Shown: positions 38,175 to 47,796, counted from the stretch's first letter. The stretch is DNA of 64,000 bases from Gammaproteobacteria bacterium (GCA_030427085.1 JAUHXH010000001.1:62001-126000); one strand, 5' to 3'. Numbers and translations: made by a program. Notes: generated by a model not told the origin, from the letters alone.

Positions 38175-38429
38175 GATCCTCCACAGCCTGATTTTTCAGG
38201 CACATTGAATGTCGATATGGGCTTTCACGCAAATAGTAGGCCATATCTGCGATTTTGAAAGGTTCGACTGTGAAAGAGCTCAGTAATCCGAGAATAATCA
38301 AGGGATTAGCGTGTACATCCGATACCAAAGGGCGCCGGGCCGGTGCGTTATGGAGCGCGTCTCTGTCTGTGGAACGAGCGTAAGAATGGCGCGATATTCG
38401 CCTGTTGCGTCCTTTTGGTGCGCCGATCA

Positions 38430-38969
38430 CTAAAAATCAGTGACATCCTGGCGAACGAAGATCAACGCATCGGTATCAAACCCTGCGGCTTTGGCCTCAC
38501 TGACGAACCGTCGTACCACATCGTCATCAAGCTCAGGTTGACGCGACAGGAGCCAAAGGTAGTCGGTATGAGGGCCAGACACGAAGGCATATTGATACTC
38601 GTCCTGGTCCAGTCCGAAGATGACATAAGACGTATAAAAGGGACCGAAAAAGGACACTTTCAGGTGCCCGATTTTGGGGTTGTCTACAGGGTAGGCTTTT
38701 CCAGTCGCCTGCTCCCACTCGCCGTTCTCCGTTGAATAACCTCGATTGGTAACCGTGACCCCACCGTCCTCTCTAGCGGTGTAAGTCGCCGTCACTTGCT
38801 CAAGGCCCCGCTCAAAGGAGTGATCCAACCGCGCGATTTCATACCACGTGCCCAGGTATCGCTTAAGCTCAAGGTCCTGCACCGGTTGAACGCCATCCGG
38901 GACGGCCGTGCATGCCGTTATGGAAAGTAACAACAGCGCTGTATGGAGAAGCTGAGGAGCCAATCGCAT
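38430..38969 (-). CDS. blc: Outer-membrane lipocalin (Blc-like lipoprotein)
   Basis: 179 residues with a lipoprotein signal and lipobox (LLLSITACTAVPDG). The lipocalin signature is KRYLGTWYEIARLDHSFERGLEQV. The barrel strands follow the bacterial lipocalin pattern (YTAREDGGVTVTNRGY, KVSFFGPFYTSYVIFGLD, YLWLLSRQPELDDDVVRRFVSEAKAAGFD). Such proteins bind lysophospholipids or fatty acids at the outer membrane and take part in envelope maintenance. A good AAGGGG site precedes the ATG. It lies 3 bases behind the symporter stop, so both are in one transcript, an unusual combination with no obvious functional link. Confidence 0.9.
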   Translation of the reverse strand: MRLAPQLLHTALLLLSITACTAVPDGVQPVQDLELKRYLGTWYEIARLDHSFERGLEQVTATYTAREDGGVTVTNRGYSTENGEWEQATGKAYPVDNPKIGHLKVSFFGPFYTSYVIFGLDQDEYQYAFVSGPHTDYLWLLSRQPELDDDVVRRFVSEAKAAGFDTDALIFVRQDVTDF

Positions 38970-38972
38970 CGT

Positions 38973-40616
38973 TTACCCCTTGCCGTTAATACCGGCAAGT
39001 TTAATCAACCCTGTGAGTAACAGGCCAAACCACATCAGTAAAAACAGAGATCTGGCATACCAATTGGTAGTTGCCTCATTCAGGAGTATGCGACGTGCCA
39101 GGTTAACCGATAGTCCGGTTGCCTGAACTTCCTTATAGGTACGGCGACCTGACAGCGCACTCAGAAGTGCCGCGAAGACGACAGCAAATACGAATCCGAA
39201 AACATTCCACCACAGCCAGGAAACCTCAGGAAGAAGTAGCCAGCAAGCCCCGTTTAAGGTGATGCCCCCCAGAAAGCCGGCTATTGCCTGTGGACCATTG
39301 ATGCGTTGAGTCAACATTCCCAGGGCGAAGACGGCCAGAATTGGGCCGTTGGCGAGAGAGCCAATTTTATTAATTGCCTCCAGCACGGTAGGCGCGATGT
39401 CGCCAACAAAAAAAGCCATCGTCAGGGTAATGACTCCCCAGATGGCGGTCAGGAGTCGAGACAAAAGCAGTTCACGATCCCGGTTCATTTTGCCCCGGTG
39501 GAAGCGTCGTACGAAGTCCTCCATCGTCGTGGCACTCAGCGAGTTCAGCACCGAATCCAGTGACGACATCGCAGCCGCAAATAGCGCCACCAGACTCAAG
39601 CCTACCAGGCCTACTGGCAAGGCATTGATCATGTAGAGCGGTACTGCCAGGTTGTATTCAGGGGTATCGCCGTTGAGTGGCAGGGCGGCGATGAACTCCG
39701 GGTGATTTTCGGCAAATACTGCGATACCCACGCCAACCATGCAGTAGAGCAAGACCAGGGGAAATCGCAGCAACCCATTAATGAGCAATGCGTTGTTGGT
39801 GCTGTCGATATTGCGTGAACTGAGTTGCCGCTGTACCTGGCTTTGGTCGCAACCGTAGTAGGAGACGTAAAGGAAAAACCCGCCGAGCAACATTGGCCAG
39901 AAGGCAAAGGTCTGGCCGTCGCCCAGGCCGTGACTGGCGAAGTCGAGCGTCGTTCTGCGCTGCGTGTCGAAACTGTCCCACAAAGCAATAGGGCCTCCCG
40001 CTGAGTCAGTCAGGGAAACGAGGACCACCACCAGCATCACCACCAATACGAGTAACTGGAGTACGTCGCTATAGATCACGCCACGAATGCCGCCCAGCAC
40101 GTCGTAGACCACAGTAAACACACCCAGCAGAAGGATCGCTCCCACAAATCCCAGGCCGGTGATCAGGTCGATCACGATACACACGCTGTACACCGTAACC
40201 GCCGTGGCGAAAGCGCGAACGAACAGGAACAGGCCGCTCAGGGTCAACCGAGTGGCGAGGTCGAAGCGCCGTTCCAGATAGGCGTAAACGGACACCAGGT
40301 CGAAGTGCCGGAATACGGGCATCATGAACAGCATCAGCACGATCATCGCCAGTGGTACCGCCAATTCGTACTGCAGCCACACCAGGCCGCCACCTGCTGC
40401 AAAGGCAACGAAGGCGGGCGCGCCGAGAATACTGTTGGTAGAGCATTGGGTGGCCATGATCGACAGGCCTACAGGCCAGGCGCCAACCGTGCGGCCCCCG
40501 ACGTAGTAGTCCTCTCGATCAAACTGGCCGCGCGATAACCACGCCGCCATAGCGAGTAAGCCTGCACAGTACAGGCCAATGATGATCCAGTCGGCAACGG
40601 CGAGCGTGTGAGTCAC
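38973..40616 (-). CDS. Sodium:solute symporter (SSS family)
   Basis: 547 residues with about 13-14 hydrophobic helices, an inner-membrane Na+-coupled uptake system. SSS-family landmarks include DREDYYVGGRTVGAWPVGLSIMATQ after the first helix, GGIRGVIYSDVLQ, and FAAAMSSLDSVLNSLSATTMEDFVRR, whose serines form the Na2 site. The start is a GTG at 40616 with only a weak ribosome binding site. Its position directly upstream of the ectoine-degradation genes suggests it imports ectoine or a breakdown product. SSS-type ectoine carriers have been described, but the substrate here is inferred from context only. A 255-base gap and the lipocalin gene separate it from doeB2. Confidence 0.85.
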   Translation of the reverse strand: MTHTLAVADWIIIGLYCAGLLAMAAWLSRGQFDREDYYVGGRTVGAWPVGLSIMATQCSTNSILGAPAFVAFAAGGGLVWLQYELAVPLAMIVLMLFMMPVFRHFDLVSVYAYLERRFDLATRLTLSGLFLFVRAFATAVTVYSVCIVIDLITGLGFVGAILLLGVFTVVYDVLGGIRGVIYSDVLQLLVLVVMLVVVLVSLTDSAGGPIALWDSFDTQRRTTLDFASHGLGDGQTFAFWPMLLGGFFLYVSYYGCDQSQVQRQLSSRNIDSTNNALLINGLLRFPLVLLYCMVGVGIAVFAENHPEFIAALPLNGDTPEYNLAVPLYMINALPVGLVGLSLVALFAAAMSSLDSVLNSLSATTMEDFVRRFHRGKMNRDRELLLSRLLTAIWGVITLTMAFFVGDIAPTVLEAINKIGSLANGPILAVFALGMLTQRINGPQAIAGFLGGITLNGACWLLLPEVSWLWWNVFGFVFAVVFAALLSALSGRRTYKEVQATGLSVNLARRILLNEATTNWYARSLFLLMWFGLLLTGLIKLAGINGKG

Positions 40617-40850
40617 GTGAAAAGTTGTTGGGGTTTCCCTATGGCTTCCCCAAGGCTACCCAAGCCGCGAGCGTAGTGATACCCCCTGAAGGGAATTTGG
40701 CTAGATGAGTTCGATCGCCGAGCGGTAGGAATATGGTTCCTGCTCACTGACTTCCCGGCACTGTGGTTTAAGTCCGCACACCGAGCCACTGGCCAGTCAG
40801 GCGGGCAGCACTATACTCCACAATGTAAACAAAAAAATAAGGAGAAAAAG

Positions 40851-43151
40851 ATGCCTCGCCGCCTTTACGCACCGCTTTTCTTATCCGCCGTTTTACTACT
40901 CACCGCCTGCAGCGATAGCAGTGATGACCCTGTTGTTGAACCGGAAACGCCGCTGCCTCCGCTAGGCGATTTCGTGCTGTCGGTAGTGTCGAGCGCGCCG
41001 GATCAGGTGAGCAACGGCGAGGCGCGGGTGACTATTGCACTACCTGATGGTCTGGCCCAGGATGCTGTGACGGTGGATCTGGATGGCCGCGATGTCACCG
41101 CCTTGTTCTCGCCCTCCGACAGTGTTTCGGGCCTGGAGGGCAGGGTGGATGAACTTGCGGAGGGGGACAATACCCTCACGGTGAATAGCAGTGACGACCG
41201 GGTCGACACGGCATCCATCGTATTGACGAACCATCCCGCCAGCGGGCCGATATTTTCCGGCCCACAACAAATGCCATTCCTGTGTTCGGAAGATGGTGAC
41301 CTGGCGAATCTGGAATTGGGGCCGGTCACGGATGAGCAATGCAGCGTCGATACGGTAGTGAGCTATAAATACCGCACTGTTGATGGCGCGTGGGCCGACT
41401 ACGATCCGGACGCGGGTGCGCCCTCAGATATGGCCACCACCACAACCATCGATGGTAATGAAGTGGACTTTATCGTGCGCTGGGAGCGCGGCAGCCTGAA
41501 CCGCTTCCTGTATTCCATTGCTGTGTTGTCACCGAATGCCGGTGGCGGTGACGCGCCGGATCTCAGCGCGTGGAACAAACGTCTCATCTACTATTTTCAG
41601 GGCGGCGTGGCCATCGGCCACTATCAGGGTGACCCGAGCCAGCGGCGAGCGCTGTATGTGGATGGCTTGGCCGCCGGCTATGCCATTGCCTACTCCACCG
41701 GTACCAAAACCGGCACCCACTACAACCTTGAACTGGGCGGCGAGACCGCCATGATGGTGAAGTCCCGCTTCGTTGCCGGCTACGGCGCTCCCGATTACAC
41801 CGTAGGCGTGGGCGGCTCTGGCGGCGGCATACAGCAGTATGTGTACGCGCAGAACCACCCCGGCCTGATCGACGCCGGCGTGCCGCAGTATTCCTATCCC
41901 GACATGGTCACCCAGACCATTCACATTGGTGACTGTGAGCTGCTGGAGCGCTGGATGGATTTGCAGGTGATGGCGGACCCAATGTCCAAATGGGCAACCT
42001 GGGAGAATCGCACCTGGTTGATTGGACTCAATGCCAGCAGCGAAGTGTCTAACGATGTTATCGACTTCGGCCTGACACCCTGGTTACAGCCGGGCTCCAG
42101 TGAGTGTACCGCCGCCTGGCGTGGACTTTCGCCGCTGGCGCTCAATCCGCACTTCGGTACCGCACCGGGTATTAGCGCCGAACAGCAGGCGGAAGTGGAG
42201 TGGACGCATTTCGCTGACCTGATCAACATCTACGGGCGTGCGGAAGACGGCTTTGCCAGTACCACCTGGGACAATGTGGGGGTGCAGTACGGCTTGCAGG
42301 CCTTACTGGATGGCCATATTGACCCGGACGAATTCATCCAATTGAACTGGGAAATTGGTAGCTGGAAAAATGAGCCCGACATGATGCAGGAGGGCTGCCC
42401 GTTTATTCTCGATCTGTGTTTTGCTTTGGATCAGAGTCAGCCGCTGTACCCCGACCAGATTGACCCCTGGAGCTGGCGCAACGCACAAACGGCGACGGAA
42501 ATGATGCCCGCTCCGCGCAAAGCATCCGATCCCGGCGCGATTACCGCCGCTTTCGAATCAGGCATGGTGAACCGGGGTGAAACCGAAATCCCCTTCGTCG
42601 ATCTACGCCACTATCTGGAAGAAGAACTGGACATGCACAACTCTCACCAGTCCTTCGCCGCCAGGCAACGCATGCTGAACCACGATGGCGATGCCAGCAA
42701 TCAGGTGATCTGGTTTATCGACCGAAATCCGGACGGCAGTAATTTTGACAACACCATGGATGCCTTCGCCGTATTAGATGAATGGATGGCCAATATCCAC
42801 GCAAACCCCGATGCCACAGTCGGTGAGAATCGGCCGGATTCTGCACGTGACAGTTGTTTTGACAATACAGGTGGATTGATCGCCAGCGGCGATGACGTGT
42901 GGGATGGCATCCTCGACGACAATGCACCTGGGGTTTGTACCGAGCGCTTCCCGATTTATAGCACCTCGCGAATTGTCGCTGGTGCTCCCATCACCGGAGA
43001 CTTCTTCAAGTGTGAGTTGCAAGCCATCAGCGAGGCCATTGAAGGCGGGCTCTACGGCGATTGGGTGCCCACGGCAGAACAACGGGAAGCATTGGATCAA
43101 ATTTTCCCCGACGGTGTTTGTGATTACAGCCAACCCGGGGTGCGTAACTAA
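40851..43151 (+). CDS. DUF6351 family lipoprotein, putative esterase
   Basis: 766 residues with a lipoprotein signal (RLYAPLFLSAVLLLTACSDSSDD), so it is anchored in the envelope facing the periplasm or outside. The body resembles DUF6351/tannase-like alpha/beta hydrolases. A nucleophile elbow lies in YTVGVGGSGGGIQQYVYAQNHPGLIDAGVPQYSYPDM; the N-terminal region has Ig-like strands (VTIALPDGLAQDAVTVDLDG). Several cysteine pairs suggest extracytoplasmic disulfides. The substrate is unknown; an ester is likely given the neighbouring esterases. AAGGAG precedes the ATG by 7 bases. The gene lies between the symporter promoter region and an IclR regulator on the same strand. Confidence 0.75.
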   Translation: MPRRLYAPLFLSAVLLLTACSDSSDDPVVEPETPLPPLGDFVLSVVSSAPDQVSNGEARVTIALPDGLAQDAVTVDLDGRDVTALFSPSDSVSGLEGRVDELAEGDNTLTVNSSDDRVDTASIVLTNHPASGPIFSGPQQMPFLCSEDGDLANLELGPVTDEQCSVDTVVSYKYRTVDGAWADYDPDAGAPSDMATTTTIDGNEVDFIVRWERGSLNRFLYSIAVLSPNAGGGDAPDLSAWNKRLIYYFQGGVAIGHYQGDPSQRRALYVDGLAAGYAIAYSTGTKTGTHYNLELGGETAMMVKSRFVAGYGAPDYTVGVGGSGGGIQQYVYAQNHPGLIDAGVPQYSYPDMVTQTIHIGDCELLERWMDLQVMADPMSKWATWENRTWLIGLNASSEVSNDVIDFGLTPWLQPGSSECTAAWRGLSPLALNPHFGTAPGISAEQQAEVEWTHFADLINIYGRAEDGFASTTWDNVGVQYGLQALLDGHIDPDEFIQLNWEIGSWKNEPDMMQEGCPFILDLCFALDQSQPLYPDQIDPWSWRNAQTATEMMPAPRKASDPGAITAAFESGMVNRGETEIPFVDLRHYLEEELDMHNSHQSFAARQRMLNHDGDASNQVIWFIDRNPDGSNFDNTMDAFAVLDEWMANIHANPDATVGENRPDSARDSCFDNTGGLIASGDDVWDGILDDNAPGVCTERFPIYSTSRIVAGAPITGDFFKCELQAISEAIEGGLYGDWVPTAEQREALDQIFPDGVCDYSQPGVRN

Positions 43152-43248
43152 TTTGTAGTGTGAAGAGGGGCAGATTCGTCTTGCACCACTGGTAGCGGGT
43201 GTTCTAGCATTCGGAACCTTGTTAGCAGATGGATTGTGGAACTGCCCC

Positions 43249-43989
43249 GTGGACTCCACCCTGTTTAAAGGTCTTGCGGTACTGGAGCGTTTGAGTGCAG
43301 CGGATACGCCGGTCGGTGTGTCCGCCCTCGCTGCAGAATTTGACCTGCCCAAAAGCAATATGCACCGGACTTTGTCGACGCTGGTGGCCGCAGGCTACGC
43401 GGCGAAGAATGACGCGGGTGCCTATACCGCCACCTTGAAAACCTGGGGTCTGGGTACTCAGATCATGGCCCGCCTGCCGCTGCAGCGCACCGCCGTATCC
43501 TTCATGCATACATTGCAGGAAGCGTCCGGCGAGACGGTGAGCCTGGTAGTGATGGACGGGGACGATAGCCTATACATTCACCAGATATCCTCGTCGGTGC
43601 CCATCCGCGCCAGTTCTCACGTTGGTGAGCGCGCGCCGGCCCTGCTCACGGTGTCGGGCAAAACCATGCTGGCCAATTTGCCAGACTACACCGCGCGCTA
43701 TCGCGAATTATTCCAGCGTCAGAAATCGCCCAAACCCCCGCTGAAACTCAATGAGTACCTGGCCGAGGCGGAACTGATTCGGGAAAACGGTTACTGGATG
43801 TCGCAAAGCGTCTGGCGGCCTGCCATCAACAGCTTGGCGGCGGTCATCGTCGGCGCGGAGGGCTTGCCGGTTGGCGCCATCGCCATCACCGGTCCAAAAG
43901 AGCGCTACACCGCTGCCAGTATGGAAGCCCTGATTCCGTCTCTGCTTAACGCCTGCACCAATATCGGCAGGGCGCTGGGCGGCCCCTAG
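43249..43989 (+). CDS. IclR-family transcriptional regulator
   Basis: About 246 residues. The N-terminal winged helix-turn-helix (LFKGLAVLERLSAADTPVGVSALAAEFDLPKSNMHRTLSTLVAAGY) and C-terminal effector-binding domain (SGETVSLVVMDGDDSLYIHQI, GERAPALLTVSGKTMLANL, and VWRPAINSLAAVIVGAEGLPVGAIAITGP near the end) define the IclR family. These respond to small aromatic or carboxylic acids. The start is uncertain: the frame opens at a TTG (43219), and I prefer GTG 43249, where the HTH begins. It overlaps the convergent carboxylesterase by 4 bases and follows the DUF6351 gene by about 100, so it probably controls the surrounding hydrolase genes. Confidence 0.88.
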   Translation: MDSTLFKGLAVLERLSAADTPVGVSALAAEFDLPKSNMHRTLSTLVAAGYAAKNDAGAYTATLKTWGLGTQIMARLPLQRTAVSFMHTLQEASGETVSLVVMDGDDSLYIHQISSSVPIRASSHVGERAPALLTVSGKTMLANLPDYTARYRELFQRQKSPKPPLKLNEYLAEAELIRENGYWMSQSVWRPAINSLAAVIVGAEGLPVGAIAITGPKERYTAASMEALIPSLLNACTNIGRALGGP

Positions 43990-45587
43990 ATCATTCGCCT
44001 TCCCGCGCTCTGCGCCGCCCAGAACTCGCGGAAATCCTTGCGTGGATCCTCCACGGCTTCGCTGGTATCACCGATGACGAGGGTGCTGCGTTTTTCGGTG
44101 TCGTAGGCGGGCCAGTCGGGGGTGTGCTTGTTGTTGGGATTACCGTTGGCCGCCAGCGAGACCCAGGCGCCGGCCAATTGCGCGGCCAGTTCCCGGTTTC
44201 TGTAGGTCGGCCCCGCCAACGGTGAACGAATGTCGTACATGGCGAAGGGCACATCTACACCGTGTACGGCGCCATAGCGGCCACCAAAGGCCGCACTGGG
44301 AACCGTCCACAGGTATTTCCAGATGGGCGCACCGCCCTGTGTTGCCTTGCGGTCTGACATCACGTCGGCACCACGGCGGAAGGTGGCGTCAGTGTTGATG
44401 CGCGCGTTGATCAGGTAGGGCGTTGCTGCGGCATCCTCATCGCGATACAGAGCCAGCACGCGATCGGCTTCGTCGCCCACTCGCTGAGTAAGGTTCGCTT
44501 TGGTCTGCTCCCAGGTCATTTCAAAATCGCGTTCGCGATAGGTGCGCTCGTCCAGCACGGTCCCGATGATCATCGGAATCTTTTTCGCCATGGGCGGCGC
44601 GTCCGGTGTAAAGGGGTGGCGGGGCAGGGCATCACCGATCACTGGCGAGAAGGAGCGTGGCGCTTCGCCCCGCATCCGCTCCTCGCGTTCCACTTCTGCC
44701 TGGGCGTTTAACAGCGTCGTGAAGGGGACTTCCTGAAGTTTACGAATGTCCGCACGCTTCAGGCCCAATTGCTTCAGGAATTTATCCGCTACAGGCGCCG
44801 CTTGCTCGCGTGTCATCGACACCAGACTGGAACCACTCATCACCCCGGCGGTATGGAACAATCCATCCGCGGAGGGCATGGCCAGCACGTTGCTCACCTT
44901 GGCGCCGCCACCGGACTGGCCAAAGATCATCACCCGGTCGGGATCTCCGCCGAAGGCATCGACGTTCTCTTTTACCCAGCCCAGCGCCGCGACCAGGTCC
45001 TGCAGGCCCACCGATCCGGAGTCAGCGAAATCGCCCTCGTCACCCAGATACAGATAGCCCAGTGAGCTCAGTCGATGGTTGATGGTAACCACCACGCAGT
45101 CGCCAAAACTGGCCAACATCCAGCCGTCCGATCCGGGGGTGTTGCTCGAACCGCCGTAAAATCCGCCGCCGTGGAAACGCACGATAACCGGCCGCTTGCC
45201 GCCTGTTTTGGCTTCCGGTGTGAATACGTTCAACACCAGGCAGTCCTCGCCCATACCGCCGGGCTGGACGTCATTTAGAATCAGGTCCGCAAACACGTGC
45301 CGCCGGTTGCCGGGAATTTGCGGCGCAATCTGGCCGTAATCAAACGCATCCTTTACACCGCTCCACTCAGCGACCGGCTGCGGTGGCATGAAGCGGTTTT
45401 TACCGCTGGTATCGGCGCCGTATGGCAAGCCTTTGAACACCGACACACCGCCATAACGCAGCCCTCGCACTTTGCCCTGTGCGGTTTCAACAATAGGAAA
45501 TACATCGCTTTCTGCGGCAGTCAATTTACCCAGCGGAAAAGCAGCGGTAAGCGCACTGGCGCCGATTAAGAATTTTCTTCGTTCCAT
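43986..45587 (-). CDS. Type-B carboxylesterase, exported
   Basis: 533 residues; an alpha/beta hydrolase of the carboxylesterase/para-nitrobenzyl esterase family. The N-terminus MERRKFLIGASALTAAFPLG looks like a twin-arginine signal. The oxyanion hole is in VRFHGGGFYGG and the nucleophile Ser in MIFGQSGGGAKV. The acid (FSPVIGDALPRHPF region) and His (YGAVHGVDVPFAMYDI) are in the usual places. It cleaves carboxylic esters; the substrate is unknown. It sits last in a - strand run behind the DapA-like gene, 57 bases apart, and converges with the IclR gene. Length is normal for the family. Confidence 0.88.
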   Translation of the reverse strand: MERRKFLIGASALTAAFPLGKLTAAESDVFPIVETAQGKVRGLRYGGVSVFKGLPYGADTSGKNRFMPPQPVAEWSGVKDAFDYGQIAPQIPGNRRHVFADLILNDVQPGGMGEDCLVLNVFTPEAKTGGKRPVIVRFHGGGFYGGSSNTPGSDGWMLASFGDCVVVTINHRLSSLGYLYLGDEGDFADSGSVGLQDLVAALGWVKENVDAFGGDPDRVMIFGQSGGGAKVSNVLAMPSADGLFHTAGVMSGSSLVSMTREQAAPVADKFLKQLGLKRADIRKLQEVPFTTLLNAQAEVEREERMRGEAPRSFSPVIGDALPRHPFTPDAPPMAKKIPMIIGTVLDERTYRERDFEMTWEQTKANLTQRVGDEADRVLALYRDEDAAATPYLINARINTDATFRRGADVMSDRKATQGGAPIWKYLWTVPSAAFGGRYGAVHGVDVPFAMYDIRSPLAGPTYRNRELAAQLAGAWVSLAANGNPNNKHTPDWPAYDTEKRSTLVIGDTSEAVEDPRKDFREFWAAQSAGRRMI

Positions 45588-45644
45588 GGTCGGGTGATCC
45601 TGATCGTTTTGTTGTCTGGGGTAGTGTTTGTTGCGTTGGCCGAA

Positions 45645-46856
45645 TTAAGCGACGTATTGCGGTAGCGCGGGCAAATCGCTCACCCTGACGCCTTGCTCCC
45701 AGGCCGAGGTGCCCACAACAAAAGCTTCATCTGGCAGACTGTTGGTGTTGATACCTACCTGTTCAAATGCCGCGCGGCATTGGTCGCGCCCCCGCTGGTC
45801 CAGATGCGGCACTAGTTCGGGGCTGGTTTTGAGGTCGGGCAGCAGTCCGCCGTTCCCTCCGGTCAGCCACTTCATGTACTTGATATGCAACCAGGGGTGG
45901 CCGCCAATGCTGAGGGAGGGTTTTTGTAACTGGTAAAAGGCGCTGGCGATGGATTCGTATTGCCAGTAAAGCTCATAGGCCTGACGTTGTTGGCCGGTGC
46001 GCAACAGCGATAAAAACTCACCCACCCAGGGTTGATCGGGTGACTGCAGGGACTCAATGCCCCACTGGCCACTCCATTGCATCGGGTACTTCGCCGCCAG
46101 CACCAGCATGATCTCCAGGTCGACCACGGCCAGCAGCAGGCGATCACCCAGGGTTTCGGCAAGAGCATAGGCCGTTGCGGGGCGCAGGGTCTGGGTAAAC
46201 TTCACGCCAACGACATTGTCGATATCCGCCAGCCGATCAAAGGCCGCGAGGGGCAGGCCGGTAGGGTCGAGATGTTTGATGGCGGACTTGGGCTTGGCGT
46301 AGAGCACGATGCCGAGCGAGGTGTTGTCGATAATGGCCCGCATCTTCTGGTAAATGGCGTCCTGGTCGGGCAGGGCAGAATCGAAGTAGATCAGCGCATG
46401 GGACATGCCCAGCGCTTCCATCGAGCGAATGCTCTCACGGTGTTGTTCCCAGGTGCCGGGCAGAATGACGCCGACAGTATTGATTTTACCTCTGGCCGCA
46501 TCGGCTACCACGCGCGTCATTTGCTGCGCCTGCTCACCATTCAGCCCCAGGGGCAGCGGCATGATCGAGCACAAGCCGTGGGCGATGGAGTGCTGCACAT
46601 CCCTGCGGATGCCTGCTTCGTCCAGGCCGGAAAAGTCCGGCAGCAGGCTGGGCATCAGGAACGACTCGCCGCCGCGCAGTGCATCGACAGCCCATTGTTT
46701 ATCCTTCGTTTGCCGAGAACTCACCTGTCCCTCTCCATTGGTCTGTGCGTTGGCCATTCGTGATGATGCGAGCAATGCGCCTCCAAGTACGGCCCCCGCA
46801 CCGAGAACCTGGCGGCGGGTCAGTCGCAGGTGGTTGGGGGTGCTGGGGATGGACAT
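45645..46856 (-). CDS. Tat-exported dihydrodipicolinate synthase-like protein
   Basis: 403 residues. It starts with a clear twin-arginine signal (LTRRQVLGAGAVLGGALLASSRMANA), yet the rest is a DapA-type TIM barrel (class I, Schiff-base aldolase/lyase). FSGLDEAGIRRDVQHSIAHGLCSIMPLPLG replaces the cytosolic entry motif. GIVLYAKPKSAIKHLDPTG and DNVVGVKFTQT follow, the latter with the lysine that forms the Schiff base in this family. Export of a DapA-like protein is unusual; cytosolic relatives act on keto acids. Its place between esterases suggests it processes a product such as a keto- or aldehyde-containing acid in the periplasm, but that is an inference. Confidence 0.75.
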   Translation of the reverse strand: MSIPSTPNHLRLTRRQVLGAGAVLGGALLASSRMANAQTNGEGQVSSRQTKDKQWAVDALRGGESFLMPSLLPDFSGLDEAGIRRDVQHSIAHGLCSIMPLPLGLNGEQAQQMTRVVADAARGKINTVGVILPGTWEQHRESIRSMEALGMSHALIYFDSALPDQDAIYQKMRAIIDNTSLGIVLYAKPKSAIKHLDPTGLPLAAFDRLADIDNVVGVKFTQTLRPATAYALAETLGDRLLLAVVDLEIMLVLAAKYPMQWSGQWGIESLQSPDQPWVGEFLSLLRTGQQRQAYELYWQYESIASAFYQLQKPSLSIGGHPWLHIKYMKWLTGGNGGLLPDLKTSPELVPHLDQRGRDQCRAAFEQVGINTNSLPDEAFVVGTSAWEQGVRVSDLPALPQYVA

Positions 46857-47049
46857 GATTGGCTTCTCACTGGCCGGGCCTAAGTACTAACCCGCAGGAG
46901 TGTAGCAAGGGCGAATTGAATCCGTAAACAGTATTCTGAAATATGGAACGACATTCTGGAAAGGTTGGGTTGGTTGTGTTTGGGGGTTTTGGGCGTGCAC
47001 AGCCCATCGCCGGCCCACATTGGCCGGTGGTAGGAGCCTGTGAACTGGC

Positions 47050-47796
47050 CTAGTTTGAGGCGGGCAGGGCTTTGAGGGAGGACTGGACTCGGGGCAGCAG
47101 GTGCTCCAGCCAAATCTTGTAGCCCTTGCTACCAGGGTGCAGGAAGTCGGGCATCACTGATGGGCTGAGGCTGCCATCTGCCTCGAGGAAATAGTCGCCG
47201 ATATCGTAGTAGTCGACGCGCTCCAGGTTGCCCAATTCCTGCAAGAGGGTGTTGGTGGCGTTCACCCATTGGCGCTCTGCCGTGTTTGGCTCCGCCCCGA
47301 AGGGGAATATGCCATGAAGGATCAGGTGGGCGTTGGGGTAGACGTCCAGTGCCTGTATTACCAGCGCCTGTACGCCAAGAAAGGTGTTTTCCGGTGAAGT
47401 GCGATCACGCAGGTAGTTATTGACGCCAGCCAGCACAACCAGCAGGTCCGGATTCAGTTTTTCCACATCGCCATGCTGCAAGCGCCATAGCATGTTCTGC
47501 GTGAGATCGCCGCCGATAGCGAAATTGACAGCGCCCAGTGGCGCGAAATGCTGCTGCCACAATTCGCTGTCCCAACCCTGGGTGATGGAGTCTCCCAGAA
47601 ATACCACCCTCGCCTGGCCCTGTTCGGCCAGCGCAACGTCAGCGGCGTGTTGCTCGTACCAGCTGGACACGCTCATCCAGGGGAATTGCAGGGCACGAGG
47701 TGATGGCTGGGTGGAAGGTGGCGCTGCTACCGCAACGCTGGCAGCGAATAACAGCAGGCATTTGAGCAAAATGCGGGGCAGAAGCTTCGGTGTCAT
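47050..47796 (-). CDS. SGNH/GDSL hydrolase, exported
   Basis: 248 residues with a signal peptide (LLPRILLKCLLLFAASVAVAA). SGNH blocks are clear: block I VVFLGDSITQGW with the catalytic Ser, block II VNFAIGGDLTQNMLWRL (Gly), block III VVLAGVNNYL (Asn), and block V DFLHPGSKGY with the catalytic Asp-His. These enzymes deacylate lipids, sugars or polysaccharides; the block spacing resembles the platelet-activating-factor acetylhydrolase-like subgroup. The start is ATG 47796 behind AAGGA; a TTG lies 9 bases before. The DUF3237 gene lies 67 bases upstream on the same strand. Confidence 0.85.
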   Translation of the reverse strand: MTPKLLPRILLKCLLLFAASVAVAAPPSTQPSPRALQFPWMSVSSWYEQHAADVALAEQGQARVVFLGDSITQGWDSELWQQHFAPLGAVNFAIGGDLTQNMLWRLQHGDVEKLNPDLLVVLAGVNNYLRDRTSPENTFLGVQALVIQALDVYPNAHLILHGIFPFGAEPNTAERQWVNATNTLLQELGNLERVDYYDIGDYFLEADGSLSPSVMPDFLHPGSKGYKIWLEHLLPRVQSSLKALPASN

